Source: Bradyrhizobium diazoefficiens (GTDB lineage: Bacteria; Pseudomonadota; Alphaproteobacteria; Rhizobiales; Xanthobacteraceae). Taken from it: a DNA stretch of 64,000 nucleotides. Numbering within the stretch: position 1 is the first letter of the stretch; each line of letters starts with the position of its first letter. The translations under genes were made by a program, and so were the position numbers. The stretch lies in contig NZ_JAFCJE010000006.1 of the NCBI RefSeq assembly GCF_018131185.1, positions 248,001-312,000 of the forward strand. The letters are read 5' to 3'. A model generated the notes under the pieces. It was not told where the DNA came from, did not search any database, and saw only the letters and a list, made by a program, of their open reading frames with translations. Below, piece after piece: positions 37,929 to 46,610 of this stretch.

Positions 37929-38539
37929 TGTTCACCGGCATTGTCACCGATATCGGCGAGATCGTCGGCTTCACGCCGAAGGCGCAGGGGCAGTTGCACC
38001 GCCTGCGCATCGCCTGCCGCTATGACCAGACCACCATTGCCGACGGCGCCTCGATCGCCTGCAACGGCGTCTGCCTGACGGTGGTCGCCTCAGGCATCGA
38101 TGGCGGCAAGACCTGGTTCGACGTCGATGCTGGCGCGGAGACGCTGGCACTGACGACGGCAAAGCACTGGAAGGTCGGAACGAAGCTCAACCTCGAGCGT
38201 GCGCTGAAGATCGGCGACGAGCTCGGCGGGCACATCGTCGCCGGCCATGCCGACGGTATCGCGACGCTTCTCAGCCGCGAGGATCTGCCCGACATGGCGC
38301 GGTTCGAGCTTGCGACCACGCGGGAGCTGGCCCGGTTCATCGCCACCAAGGGCTCGATCACGCTCGACGGCGTGTCGTTGACGGTCAATACGGTGCAGGA
38401 CGTGAGCTTTTCAGTGCTGATCATCCCGCACACGCTGACGATGACGACGATCGGCGGCTGGAAGGCGGGCAATGAGGTCAATATCGAGGTCGATTTGATG
38501 GCCCGCTACGCGGCGCGGCTGACGGAAATGACGGCTTAG
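37928..38539 (+). CDS. ribE: Riboflavin synthase alpha chain
   Basis: Last step of riboflavin synthesis, dismutating two lumazines. The 203-residue protein starts MFTGIVTDIGEI and has two tandem lumazine-binding repeats, the first with IACNGVCLTVV, the second with ITLDGVSLTVN, plus GDELGGHIVAGHADG. Its ATG shares one base with the ribD stop (TAATG). Confidence 0.95.
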   Translation: MFTGIVTDIGEIVGFTPKAQGQLHRLRIACRYDQTTIADGASIACNGVCLTVVASGIDGGKTWFDVDAGAETLALTTAKHWKVGTKLNLERALKIGDELGGHIVAGHADGIATLLSREDLPDMARFELATTRELARFIATKGSITLDGVSLTVNTVQDVSFSVLIIPHTLTMTTIGGWKAGNEVNIEVDLMARYAARLTEMTA

Positions 38540-38645
38540 CCATCATTCCGGGGGCGTTTCGCGCTCCGGCATGACAGTCTTTGAACTTGGCTTACCCGCC
38601 TGCGGCGACTACATAACGCGCCAACCCTGTAGAACGGATTTGACG

Positions 38646-39137
38646 ATGGCAGACGCGCGGCGCGCACCCCTGAAGGACCAGACCGACATTTCCGGCGCGC
38701 GCGCGCTGATCGTCGAGGCGCGGTTCTATGACGATCTCCAGGACGCGCTGCTGGACGGCGCCATTGCCGAGCTGAAGGCGGCCGGCCTGACGCATGATGT
38801 CATCACGGTTCCCGGCGCGCTGGAGATCCCGGCAGCGGTCGCCATCGCGGTGGACGCCGCAGCGGCGAACGGCAAGCCCTATGACGCCGTGATCGCGCTC
38901 GGCTGCGTCATCCGCGGCGACACCATCCATTTCGAGATCGTGTCGCAGGAATCCTCGCGCGCGCTGATGGACCTTGCGGTGACGCGAAAACTGCCGCTCG
39001 GCAACGGCATCCTCACCGTCAACAATGATGCGCAGGCCTGGGCGCGGGCGCGCGCCAGCGAGCTCGACAAGGGCGGCGATGCCGCGCGCGCGGCGATTGC
39101 GATGTTGCGCATCAAACGCCGCCTGGCGCGGGCCTAA
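38646..39137 (+). CDS. ribH: 6,7-dimethyl-8-ribityllumazine synthase
   Basis: Penultimate riboflavin step. The 163-residue protein has the conserved VPGALEIPAAVAIA, GCVIRGDTIHFEIVSQES (with the catalytic His) and LPLGNGILTVN. It is separated from ribE by 106 bases without a recognisable FMN riboswitch, so the block is probably constitutive. Confidence 0.95.
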   Translation: MADARRAPLKDQTDISGARALIVEARFYDDLQDALLDGAIAELKAAGLTHDVITVPGALEIPAAVAIAVDAAAANGKPYDAVIALGCVIRGDTIHFEIVSQESSRALMDLAVTRKLPLGNGILTVNNDAQAWARARASELDKGGDAARAAIAMLRIKRRLARA

Positions 39138-39141
39138 AGCC

Positions 39142-39633
39142 ATGGCCGACAACACCAAAAAGCCGGCGGGGCTCGAGAAGAAGGCGAACCGGCGCGGCGC
39201 GGCGCGGCTCGCGGCCGTGCAGGCGCTGTACCAGATGGATATCGCCGGCGCCGGCATCAACGACATCTTCGCCGAGTTCGAGAGCCACTGGCTGGGCAAC
39301 GAGGTCGAGGGCGACACATATCTGCCGGCGGAAGCTGCGTTCTTCCGCGACGTCGTCTCCGGCGTCGTGCGCGACCAGAAGAAGCTCGATCCCCTGATCG
39401 ACGAGGCGCTGTCGAAGGGCTGGCCCTTGAAGCGGATCGAGGCGATCCTGCGCGCGGTGCTGCGTGCGGGAGCTTACGAATTGGAGCATCGCAAGGACGT
39501 GCCGGGACGCGTCGTCGTCTCCGAATATGTCGACGTCGCCAACGCCTTCGTCGACCGCGAGGAGACCGGCATGGTGAATGCGGTTCTCGACCAGATCGGC
39601 CGCCAGTTTCGCGGTGACGAGTTCGGGCGATAG
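39142..39633 (+). CDS. nusB: Transcription antitermination factor NusB
   Basis: Helical RNA-binding protein that assembles the rRNA antitermination complex with NusE. The 163-residue sequence includes RRGAARLAAVQALYQMD and the C-terminal VVVSEYVDVANAFVD-EETGMVNAVLD pattern. It lies 4 bases after ribH, an arrangement seen in many bacteria. Confidence 0.95.
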   Translation: MADNTKKPAGLEKKANRRGAARLAAVQALYQMDIAGAGINDIFAEFESHWLGNEVEGDTYLPAEAAFFRDVVSGVVRDQKKLDPLIDEALSKGWPLKRIEAILRAVLRAGAYELEHRKDVPGRVVVSEYVDVANAFVDREETGMVNAVLDQIGRQFRGDEFGR

Positions 39634-39682
39634 TCGTGCTGAAGGGCGTCGCATTGAAGCAATACGCGAGCCCCATTCTCCG

Positions 39683-39787
39683 CTGTCATCACCCGCGAAG
39701 GCGGGTGATCCAGTACGCCGCGGCCTATCGATTTGAAACGAGCGCCTATGGAATACTGGATCGCCCGGTCGAGCCGGGCGACGACAC
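39683..39787 (+). repeat. Dispersed palindromic repeat, family C, copy 2
   Basis: TCATCACCCGCGAAGGCGGG with TGATCCAG, then GTACGCCGCGGCCTATCGATT and TACTGGATCGCCCGGTCGAG plus CCGGGCGA, matching 14398-14500. It sits between nusB and thiL and contributes the in-frame codons that would lengthen thiL artificially. Confidence 0.8.
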
Positions 39788-39807
39788 CTGTTTGCGGGGA
39801 TAAGCCA

Positions 39808-40806
39808 GTGGCAAATCCACAAAATCCCTCCGCCGAAGACTCGCTCATCGCCCGCTATTTCCAGCCGCTGGCGACTGATCCCGGTGCGTTCGGCCTCGTC
39901 GACGACGCCGCGGTGCTGGCCTCGTCCGGCGACGACATCGTCGTCACCACCGACGCCGTCGTCGAGGGCGTGCATTATCTTGCCAATGATCCCCCCGGCA
40001 CCATCGCGCGCAAGGCGCTGCGGGTGAACCTGTCCGATCTCGCTGCCAAGGGCGCGGTGCCGGCCGGCTTCGTGCTGACGCTGGCGCTGCGCAGCAGGGA
40101 GGACGCCTGGCTGCGGCCCTTCGCGGACGCGCTGGGCGAGGACGCGAAGGAATTCGCTTGTCCGCTGCTCGGCGGCGACACGGTCTCGACGCCGGGCCCG
40201 CAGATGGTCTCGATCACCGCCTTCGGCCGCGTGCCGCAGGGGCGGATGGTCGGCCGTAGTGGCGCCAGGCCTGGCGATCGCATCCTGGTGACGGGCACCA
40301 TCGGCGATGCTGCGCTTGGCCTCGACGTGCTCACAGGCGGCGCCGCTGCGGCCGCCCTCGCGAGCGATCCCGCAGCACGGGACGCCCTGGTCTCGCGCTA
40401 TCGCGTGCCGCAGCCGCGCAATGTGCTGGCGCACGCCGTGCGCGATCATGCGACCGCGGCCATGGACGTCTCCGACGGGCTCGCCGGCGATCTGGTGAAA
40501 CTCTGCGCAGCGTCCGGGGTCTCGGCCACGGTCGAGGTGACACGCGTGCCGCTTTCAGCCGCGGCGGCGGGCCTGGTCGCCCGCAAAATCGTTTGCGTCG
40601 AGACGCTGCTTGCGGGGGGCGACGATTACGAGGTGCTGTGCACTGTGCCGCCGGCGCAATCCGATGCACTGATTGGCGCGGGGCGGGTGGCCGGCCTTGC
40701 CGTCACGGCGATCGGCACCATCGTCGCGGGGAAAGAGAGGCCGCGCTTCCTGGACGGGCAGGGCCAGGAATTGACCTTGAAGCGGCTGTCCTACAGCCAC
40801 TTCTAG
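39808..40806 (+). CDS. thiL: Thiamine-monophosphate kinase
   Basis: Makes thiamine diphosphate from thiamine monophosphate and ATP. The 332-residue AIR-synthase-fold protein has FGLVDDAAVL, TTDAVVEGVHY and AMDVSDGLAGDLVKLC. The start is a GTG at 39808, preceded by GGGGA; an ATG at 39733 lies inside the repeat and is rejected. It follows nusB as usual. Confidence 0.93.
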   Translation: MANPQNPSAEDSLIARYFQPLATDPGAFGLVDDAAVLASSGDDIVVTTDAVVEGVHYLANDPPGTIARKALRVNLSDLAAKGAVPAGFVLTLALRSREDAWLRPFADALGEDAKEFACPLLGGDTVSTPGPQMVSITAFGRVPQGRMVGRSGARPGDRILVTGTIGDAALGLDVLTGGAAAAALASDPAARDALVSRYRVPQPRNVLAHAVRDHATAAMDVSDGLAGDLVKLCAASGVSATVEVTRVPLSAAAAGLVARKIVCVETLLAGGDDYEVLCTVPPAQSDALIGAGRVAGLAVTAIGTIVAGKERPRFLDGQGQELTLKRLSYSHF

Positions 40807-40831
40807 GAATTGCTCCAAACGGCACGTTAGT

Positions 40832-40863
40832 TCTCGGCACTTGGTGCTAAATACCTGCCGAGA
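40832..40863 (+). promoter_or_regulatory. Bulged hairpin in the thiL-hppA gap
   Basis: TCTCGGCA pairs with TGCCGAGA, and after a 3-base bulge GGT pairs with ACC around a GCTAAAT loop. It is 67 bases before a terminator-like hairpin, so it may belong to an hppA leader or a small RNA. Function unknown. Confidence 0.45.
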
Positions 40864-40929
40864 TCGGCGTTTTCGGCCTTATCCGGCGTTGCACCCTCAA
40901 TTTGATTTTGGCAAGCTTGTGGCTGACTG

Positions 40930-40962
40930 AAGCCGCCCCTTTTGGGCAAGGGGCGGCTTTGT
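40930..40962 (+). terminator. Rho-independent terminator between thiL and hppA
   Basis: A 12-bp perfect stem (AAGCCGCCCCTT with AAGGGGCGGCTT), loop TTGGGC, followed by TGTTC. It ends thiL transcription or acts as an attenuator 78 bases before hppA. Confidence 0.75.
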
Positions 40963-41040
40963 TCGAAATCAAGGCGCCGCACCGCACGACGGACAACAAA
41001 AGGCGCCGGGGGTACATCAAGGATCTGAGGCAAACATCAC

Positions 41041-43161
41041 ATGACAGCATTATGGTTGATTGTGCTCTGCGGAGTACTTTCCGTCGTCTACGCGATTTGG
41101 GCGACGTCTTCGGTGTTAAGCGCGGATGCGGGGTCGCCGCGCATGCAGGAGATCGCAGGAGCGGTGCGTGAAGGCGCACAGGCCTACCTGCGGCGCCAGT
41201 ACACCACGATCGGTATCGTCGGCATCGTCATCTTCGTGCTGCTTGCCTATTTCCTCGGGCTCTATGTCGCGATCGGTTTTGCCATCGGCGCTATCCTGTC
41301 CGGCGCCGCGGGCTTCATCGGCATGAACGTCTCGGTCCGCGCCAATGTGCGCACCGCCCAGGCCGCGACGACGTCGCTCGCCGGCGGTCTCGAACTCGCC
41401 TTCAAGGCGGGCGCCATCACCGGCCTGCTGGTCGCCGGTCTCGCGCTGCTGGGCGTGACGATCTATTTCGCCTTCCTGGTCCATTCGCTGAAACTGGCGC
41501 CCGACAGCCGGGTCGTTGTCGACGCCCTGGTGGCGCTCGGCTTCGGCGCTTCGCTGATCTCGATCTTTGCCCGTCTCGGCGGCGGCATCTTCACCAAGGG
41601 GGCGGACGTCGGCGGCGACCTCGTCGGCAAGGTCGAAGCCGGCATTCCCGAGGATGATCCACGCAACCCCGCCACGATCGCAGACAACGTCGGCGACAAT
41701 GTCGGCGACTGCGCCGGCATGGCCGCCGACCTGTTCGAGACCTATGCGGTGACCGCGGTCGCCACCATGGTGCTGGCGGCGATCTTCTTCGCCAAGACGC
41801 CGATCCTCGCCACCATGATGACGCTGCCGCTCGCCATTGGCGGCGTCTGCATCATCACCTCGATCATCGGCACCTTCTTCGTCAAGCTCGGGCCGAGCCA
41901 ATCGATCATGGGCGCACTCTATAAGGGCCTGATCGCGACCGGCGTGCTGTCGCTGGTCGGCATCGCGCTGGTGATCTACTACCTGATCGGCTTCGGCAAG
42001 CTCGACGGCGTCAGCTATACCGGCATGGCGCTGTTCGAGTGCGGCGTGGTTGGTCTCGTCGTCACCGCGCTGATCATCTGGATCACCGAATACTACACCG
42101 GCACGGACTACCGTCCGGTGAAGTCGATCGCCCAGGCCTCGGTGACCGGCCACGGCACGAACGTGATCCAGGGGCTCGCCATCTCGATGGAGGCGACCGC
42201 CTTGCCTGCGATCGTCATCATCGCCGGCATCCTGGTCACCTACAGCCTCGCCGGGCTGTTCGGCATCGCGATCGCGACCGCCACCATGCTGGCGCTGGCC
42301 GGCATGATCGTCGCCCTCGATGCCTTCGGCCCCGTCACCGACAATGCCGGCGGCATTGCCGAGATGGCGGGACTGCCGAAGGAGGTGCGCAAGTCGACCG
42401 ACGCCCTCGACGCGGTCGGCAACACCACCAAGGCGGTCACCAAGGGCTACGCGATCGGCTCTGCCGGTCTCGGTGCTCTCGTGCTGTTCGCGGCCTACAA
42501 CGAGGATCTCAAGTTCTTCATTGCGGACTCCGCGCGCCATCCCTACTTCGCCGGCGTCAATCCGGACTTCTCGCTCAACAACCCCTACGTGGTGGTGGGC
42601 CTGCTGTTCGGCGGCCTGTTGCCGTATCTGTTCGGCGCGATGGGCATGACCGCCGTCGGCCGCGCTGCCAGTGCGATCGTCGAGGAGGTGCGGCGTCAGT
42701 TCCGCGAGAAGCCCGGCATCATGCAGGGCACCGACAAGCCTGATTACGGCAAGGCGGTCGACCTGCTCACCCGCGCGGCGATCAAGGAGATGATCATTCC
42801 CTCGCTGCTGCCGGTGCTGTCGCCGATCGTGGTGTACTTCCTGATCTACGTGATCGCGGGTGGTGGTGTGGCCGGCAAGTCGGCGGCCTTCTCCGCGGTG
42901 GGCGCGATGCTGCTCGGCGTGATCGTGACGGGCCTGTTCGTCGCGATCTCCATGACCTCGGGCGGCGGCGCCTGGGACAATGCCAAGAAGTACATCGAGG
43001 ACGGCCATTTCGGCGGCAAGGGCAGTGATGCCCACAAGTCGGCGGTGACCGGCGACACCGTCGGCGATCCCTACAAGGATACGGCGGGTCCTGCGGTGAA
43101 CCCGATGATCAAGATCACCAACATCGTGGCTCTGCTGCTGCTGGCGATCCTGGCGCACTGA
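41041..43161 (+). CDS. hppA: Proton-translocating inorganic pyrophosphatase, K+-independent
   Basis: Membrane pump that couples pyrophosphate hydrolysis to proton export. The 706-residue protein has about 16 helices and the catalytic loop GGGIFTKGADVGGDLVGKVE and NPATIADNVGDNVGDCAGM. The motif GNTTKAVTKG has Lys where K+-dependent enzymes have Ala, placing it in the K+-independent class. A terminator follows. Confidence 0.95.
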   Translation: MTALWLIVLCGVLSVVYAIWATSSVLSADAGSPRMQEIAGAVREGAQAYLRRQYTTIGIVGIVIFVLLAYFLGLYVAIGFAIGAILSGAAGFIGMNVSVRANVRTAQAATTSLAGGLELAFKAGAITGLLVAGLALLGVTIYFAFLVHSLKLAPDSRVVVDALVALGFGASLISIFARLGGGIFTKGADVGGDLVGKVEAGIPEDDPRNPATIADNVGDNVGDCAGMAADLFETYAVTAVATMVLAAIFFAKTPILATMMTLPLAIGGVCIITSIIGTFFVKLGPSQSIMGALYKGLIATGVLSLVGIALVIYYLIGFGKLDGVSYTGMALFECGVVGLVVTALIIWITEYYTGTDYRPVKSIAQASVTGHGTNVIQGLAISMEATALPAIVIIAGILVTYSLAGLFGIAIATATMLALAGMIVALDAFGPVTDNAGGIAEMAGLPKEVRKSTDALDAVGNTTKAVTKGYAIGSAGLGALVLFAAYNEDLKFFIADSARHPYFAGVNPDFSLNNPYVVVGLLFGGLLPYLFGAMGMTAVGRAASAIVEEVRRQFREKPGIMQGTDKPDYGKAVDLLTRAAIKEMIIPSLLPVLSPIVVYFLIYVIAGGGVAGKSAAFSAVGAMLLGVIVTGLFVAISMTSGGGAWDNAKKYIEDGHFGGKGSDAHKSAVTGDTVGDPYKDTAGPAVNPMIKITNIVALLLLAILAH

Positions 43162-43182
43162 GCGGCGGAGACGAACCAAGAC

Positions 43183-43213
43183 AAAACCCCGCGGCGCGAG
43201 CCGCGGGGTTTTT
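43183..43213 (+). terminator. Rho-independent terminator after hppA
   Basis: AAAACCCCGCGG pairs with CCGCGGGGTTTT around CGCGAG, followed by TGA; 22 bases after the hppA stop. Confidence 0.85.
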
Positions 43214-43236
43214 GATTGGGTCTGTCGCTCTGTCTT

Positions 43237-43355
43237 GCGTTCCCGGGACGCTGCGCAGCACGAAGTGGTGCGCTGCAGATCCGGGGTCCTCGTCGCGGCT
43301 GGGTCCCGGCTCAGCGGTGCAGCGTTACACGCTGCACCGCGTTCGGGACACGAGC
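43237..43355. repeat. Dispersed repeat, family D, copy 3
   Basis: GCGTTCCCGGGACGCTGCGC, GCTGCAGATCCGGGGTCC, GCTGGGTCCCGGCTCAGCG and a CAGCGTTACACGCTG hairpin, ending in TCGGGACACGAG. It ends two bases before the stop of the following minus-strand gene at 43358. Confidence 0.65.
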
Positions 43356-43357
43356 TC

Positions 43358-44371
43358 CTATTGCACGTCCATCTGCAGGCCTTCCTTCTGGATGATGCCG
43401 GCGAACTTCTTCGTCTCGGCATCCAGGAAGGCGGCGAACTGCTCCGGCGTGCCGTAGTCGGCGCGGGCGCCCATGGCGGCGATCTGCTTCTTGACGTCGT
43501 CGCGCTCCAGCATCGCCTTGACCTGGAGATTGAGCGCGCCCAGCACCTCGGGCGAGACCCCCTTCGGCAGGAACACCGAGAACCACGAGGAGACGTCGAA
43601 ACTCGCCAGCTCCGGAGCGCTCTCGCGCATGGTCGGCAGGTCTTTCGCGAGTTCGCTGCGCTCTGTGGTGGTGACGCAGAGACCGGTGAGGGTGCCGCTC
43701 TGCACCTGCGGCAGGCTCGGATAGAGATTGTCGAACAGGATCTGGATGTCGCCGGCGAGTGCGGCCTGAAGCGCCGGGCCCGCTCCGCGGAACGGAATGT
43801 GAGTCATCTTCAGCCCGGTGAGCTGGAGAAACCAGGCGCCGGTGAGGTGAGGGCTCTGGCCGACGCCGGAGGAGGCGTAGCTGAGCTTGTCCGGATTGGC
43901 CTTGAGATACGCGATCAACTCGGGAATCGACTTGATGCCGGTCTTCGGATGCGCCGAGACGATGTTCGGGATCCGGATCATGTTGGAGACGGGCTGAAGC
44001 TGGTCCGGCTTGTAGGAGAGGTTCTTGAAGATGCTGTAGGCGATCGCGTTTGGACCAGGATTGCCGACCAGAATGGTGTGGCCATCAGGCTTGGCGCGGA
44101 CCGCCTCGGCGGTGCCGATGGTGCCGCCGCCGCCCGAGCGGTTTTCCACGACGGCCGACCCGCCCCAAGCGCTTTGCAGGTGAGCGGCGAGCAGCCGGCC
44201 CATGACGTCGGTCGAACCGCCGGCGGCGGCCGGTACGATGAGACGAACGGTCTCGGTCGGCTTCCAATCGGCGAGGCTCGAACGCGGCAGGATCGCCGCA
44301 GCCGAAAGGCCGGCAGCACCGGCGAGCACGCGACGACGGGACAACAAAGTTTTCTGAAGTTTCTTGGACAC
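43358..44371 (-). CDS. TctC/Bug-family extracytoplasmic solute receptor
   Basis: Periplasmic binding protein of the tripartite tricarboxylate type, 337 residues. A twin-arginine-like leader (SRRRVLAGAAGLSAAA) is followed by VRLIVPAAAGGSTDVMGRLL, ENRSGGGGTIG and FRGAGPALQAALAGDI, typical Bug motifs. No TctA/TctB membrane genes are near; orphan receptors are abundant in this group. The ligand is unknown. Confidence 0.85.
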   Translation of the reverse strand: MSKKLQKTLLSRRRVLAGAAGLSAAAILPRSSLADWKPTETVRLIVPAAAGGSTDVMGRLLAAHLQSAWGGSAVVENRSGGGGTIGTAEAVRAKPDGHTILVGNPGPNAIAYSIFKNLSYKPDQLQPVSNMIRIPNIVSAHPKTGIKSIPELIAYLKANPDKLSYASSGVGQSPHLTGAWFLQLTGLKMTHIPFRGAGPALQAALAGDIQILFDNLYPSLPQVQSGTLTGLCVTTTERSELAKDLPTMRESAPELASFDVSSWFSVFLPKGVSPEVLGALNLQVKAMLERDDVKKQIAAMGARADYGTPEQFAAFLDAETKKFAGIIQKEGLQMDVQ

Positions 44372-44521
44372 GAATCCACTCCCAGCTTCTTGCTTTGGCG
44401 GGAGCGTAGGGAACCTGACTTGTCACGGCAAGTCGCACGCCACGGCAAAGGCCGCGCGAAGGGCGGCACGACGCCGCAGGCGAGCGCCATTTACCTTGCG
44501 GTGGAATTGGAACGGGCTCTA

Positions 44522-44580
44522 GTGTCTCGTTTGACGCTCTTCTCGACGCGAACGCGTATCCACTTCGTTCGAGAACGCTT
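44522..44580. repeat. Short Rhizobiales-type intergenic repeat
   Basis: GACGCGAACGCGTATCCACT with TCGTTCGAGAACGCTTTGC, ending just outside the bamE stop. From memory, sequences like ACGCGAACCGGTATCCACTT are spread widely in Rhizobiales; no second copy is seen in this window. Confidence 0.4.
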
Positions 44581-44583
44581 TGC

Positions 44584-45069
44584 TCAGTTGAAGCTGAGCA
44601 GCTTGAACAGCGGCGTGAGGTAGTTGATCTCCTGGCCCGACGTCGGCGTGGTGCGGCTGATGAAGTCGAAGATCTTTCCGTCCTGCAAGCCGTAATTCGC
44701 CAGCCGCCGCACGCGCCGGCTCTTGTCGAAATAGATCGCGATGACGCGCTGGTCGACCACCTTCTGGTTCATGAAGGCGACCGTGCGCTCCGAGCGCTGC
44801 GAGATGTAATAGAAGACCTCACCGTCGAGTGTGGCGACCGTCGAGGGGGTACCCATCACGATCAGCACCTGATCCTGGCTCGCGCCGATCGGAATCTGCT
44901 CCAGCGCGCCGGGCGGCAGGATGTAACCCTTCTGGAACTGCTCGCCGGTGCAGCCTGTGAGCGCGGCGCCGATCAGGGTGACGGCGGCAAGCATGCGCAG
45001 GCCGCGCCAGCGTGCACGAAGGCCGCGCCGCTTGTCTGCGCGCAGGCTGATCTGGTTCGATGTGGTCAT
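44584..45069 (-). CDS. bamE: Outer-membrane assembly lipoprotein BamE
   Basis: Lipoprotein of the BAM complex that inserts beta-barrels. The 161-residue product has an N-terminal positive region, a hydrophobic segment and lipobox LTGC, then the SmpA/OmlA fold (IPIGASQDQVLIVMGTP and VFYYISQRSE). The ATG at 45069 was chosen since the longer frame has no signal-like start. Divergent from the cytochrome assembly gene across 98 bases. Confidence 0.9.
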   Translation of the reverse strand: MTTSNQISLRADKRRGLRARWRGLRMLAAVTLIGAALTGCTGEQFQKGYILPPGALEQIPIGASQDQVLIVMGTPSTVATLDGEVFYYISQRSERTVAFMNQKVVDQRVIAIYFDKSRRVRRLANYGLQDGKIFDFISRTTPTSGQEINYLTPLFKLLSFN

Positions 45070-45167
45070 AGCGGAACTGATTCCGTCCCCTTGCGTCGCG
45101 CGAGGCGCTGAAGTACCGGGCAGGGCGTCTGAATGCAACACGCGCGCGCCCGCTTGCGGAAACCACA

Positions 45168-45731
45168 ATGCTTTGGCCGTTCAATCACTTCAGGAAACCC
45201 CGGCTAACCCCGTCCGGCACCATTGAAGCCATCTATGGCATGATCGTGACGCAGGCGCGAGAACCCATATTTTACCGTGACTTGGGCGTGCCCGATACGG
45301 TTAACGGGCGTTTCGACTTGTTGCTGCTGCATCTGTGGCTGCTGCTGCGCCGCCTCCGCACGGTCCAAGACACCACCGGAGGCGCGACCGAGCTGTCCCA
45401 GGCGTTGTTCGACCGCTTCTGCGAGGATATGGACGACAATCTACGCGAGATGGGGATCGGCGACCAGACCGTGCCGAAGCGGATGCGCGCCTTCGGCGAG
45501 GCGTTTTATGGCCGGGTGCAGGCCTATGACCAGGCCATGGAGGCCGGCGGCGAGGCCCTGGCGGAGGCGATCTGCAAGAATATCTTGAATGGGACTGGCC
45601 TCGACCAGGCGCAGCGGCTCGCGGCCTATGCCCGGGCCAGCGAGGCCAATCTCGGCCAGGCCGATGAGGCTGCGCTGCTGCGCGCCTCCTTCAGGTTTCC
45701 TCCTGCTACTCCCGAGGATGTCACGCCATGA
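45168..45731 (+). CDS. Ubiquinol-cytochrome c chaperone (CBP3 family)
   Basis: Assembly factor for the cytochrome bc1 complex. The 187-residue protein shows YGMIVTQAREPIFYRDLGVPD, LLLLHLWLLLRRL and GIGDQTVPKRMRAFGEAFYGR, hallmark segments of the family. It overlaps the DUF177 gene by 4 bases; this pair is conserved in alphaproteobacteria. Confidence 0.9.
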   Translation: MLWPFNHFRKPRLTPSGTIEAIYGMIVTQAREPIFYRDLGVPDTVNGRFDLLLLHLWLLLRRLRTVQDTTGGATELSQALFDRFCEDMDDNLREMGIGDQTVPKRMRAFGEAFYGRVQAYDQAMEAGGEALAEAICKNILNGTGLDQAQRLAAYARASEANLGQADEAALLRASFRFPPATPEDVTP

Positions 45732-46312
45732 GCCGACCGAATGCCGATTCCAGGCCTGATCCCTGGCGGTCTCCCGTCATCGTCGCTCAGATCCCCGACA
45801 GCGGCCTGCATCGCAAGCTGGAGGCTTCGGCCGCCGAGCGGCAGGCCATCGCTGAAGTCGGCGGTTTGCGCGAGGTGCTGTCCGCCCAGGCCGACCTCGA
45901 TGTGGTGCCCAAGAGCGGCGGCCGGGTCCAGGTGACCGGCACCATCCGCGCCCGGATCGGCCAGACCTGCGTGGTCACCCTCGATCCCATGGAGAGCGAG
46001 ATCGCGGAGGCGGTGGACCTGGTGTTCGCTCCCGAGGCCGAGGTTCGGAAGATGGCCGACCTGATCGAGGAGGGGCGGGACGACGAGGAGCCGCCGGAGG
46101 TGATCGATCCACCGGAGCCGATCATCAACGGCATCATCGACCTCGGCCGGATCGCCACCGACGCCCTGTTCCTTGCCGTTGACCCCTATCCGCGCAAGGA
46201 GGGAGCCGTGTTCGAGGCCGAGATCACGGCGCCGGACCCGGAGGATCATCCCTTTGCGGCGCTGAAGGCGCTCCAGGACAACGACAAGAAGGGCAGGAAG
46301 AAAGACAAATAG
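45728..46312 (+). CDS. DUF177 / YceD-family protein
   Basis: A 194-residue protein of the family tied to 23S rRNA accumulation, with GQTCVVTLDPMESEI, a following acidic region and VEALVDL-like DLGRIATDALFLAVDPYPRK. Exact role in bacteria is unclear. It precedes plsX as in many genomes, after a 298-base gap that holds a TTTGACA/about 17/TTTGAT promoter-like pair near 46370 but no gene. Confidence 0.88.
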   Translation: MSRPNADSRPDPWRSPVIVAQIPDSGLHRKLEASAAERQAIAEVGGLREVLSAQADLDVVPKSGGRVQVTGTIRARIGQTCVVTLDPMESEIAEAVDLVFAPEAEVRKMADLIEEGRDDEEPPEVIDPPEPIINGIIDLGRIATDALFLAVDPYPRKEGAVFEAEITAPDPEDHPFAALKALQDNDKKGRKKDK

Positions 46313-46610
46313 CTGGGCATTCCCGCTCAGGCCACTTGCCAGCGGGCGTGAGGGGATTGCGGGAGTGGTTTGACAGGCTGACTTATTCCTTTGATTTCAT
46401 GCGTTTTTCCTGAAAATCCCTTGTTGGCCTCCGGATCGCCCTGAAAGCAAAAGGCTGGGGGCAAGAGGTTGTTTCGGGATCGCAAAACGCTATTGTCGCG
46501 CCCCGGTCCGGGCGCGGCGTGGCGCCTGACCGGTCGCCATGTCCATGGCGGACCCATTCTGCGGTCCCGCTCGTTCAAGACCGCACCAGACCAGGTTTTC
46601 CAGGACTTTT

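Noticed and set aside
38540..38645. FMN riboswitch before ribH
   Set aside because: The 106-base gap is too short and lacks the conserved FMN aptamer sequences.
41116..43422. A 768-codon minus-strand frame opposite hppA
   Set aside because: Antisense of a conserved pump with His/Asp/Gly-rich random sequence and no motif.
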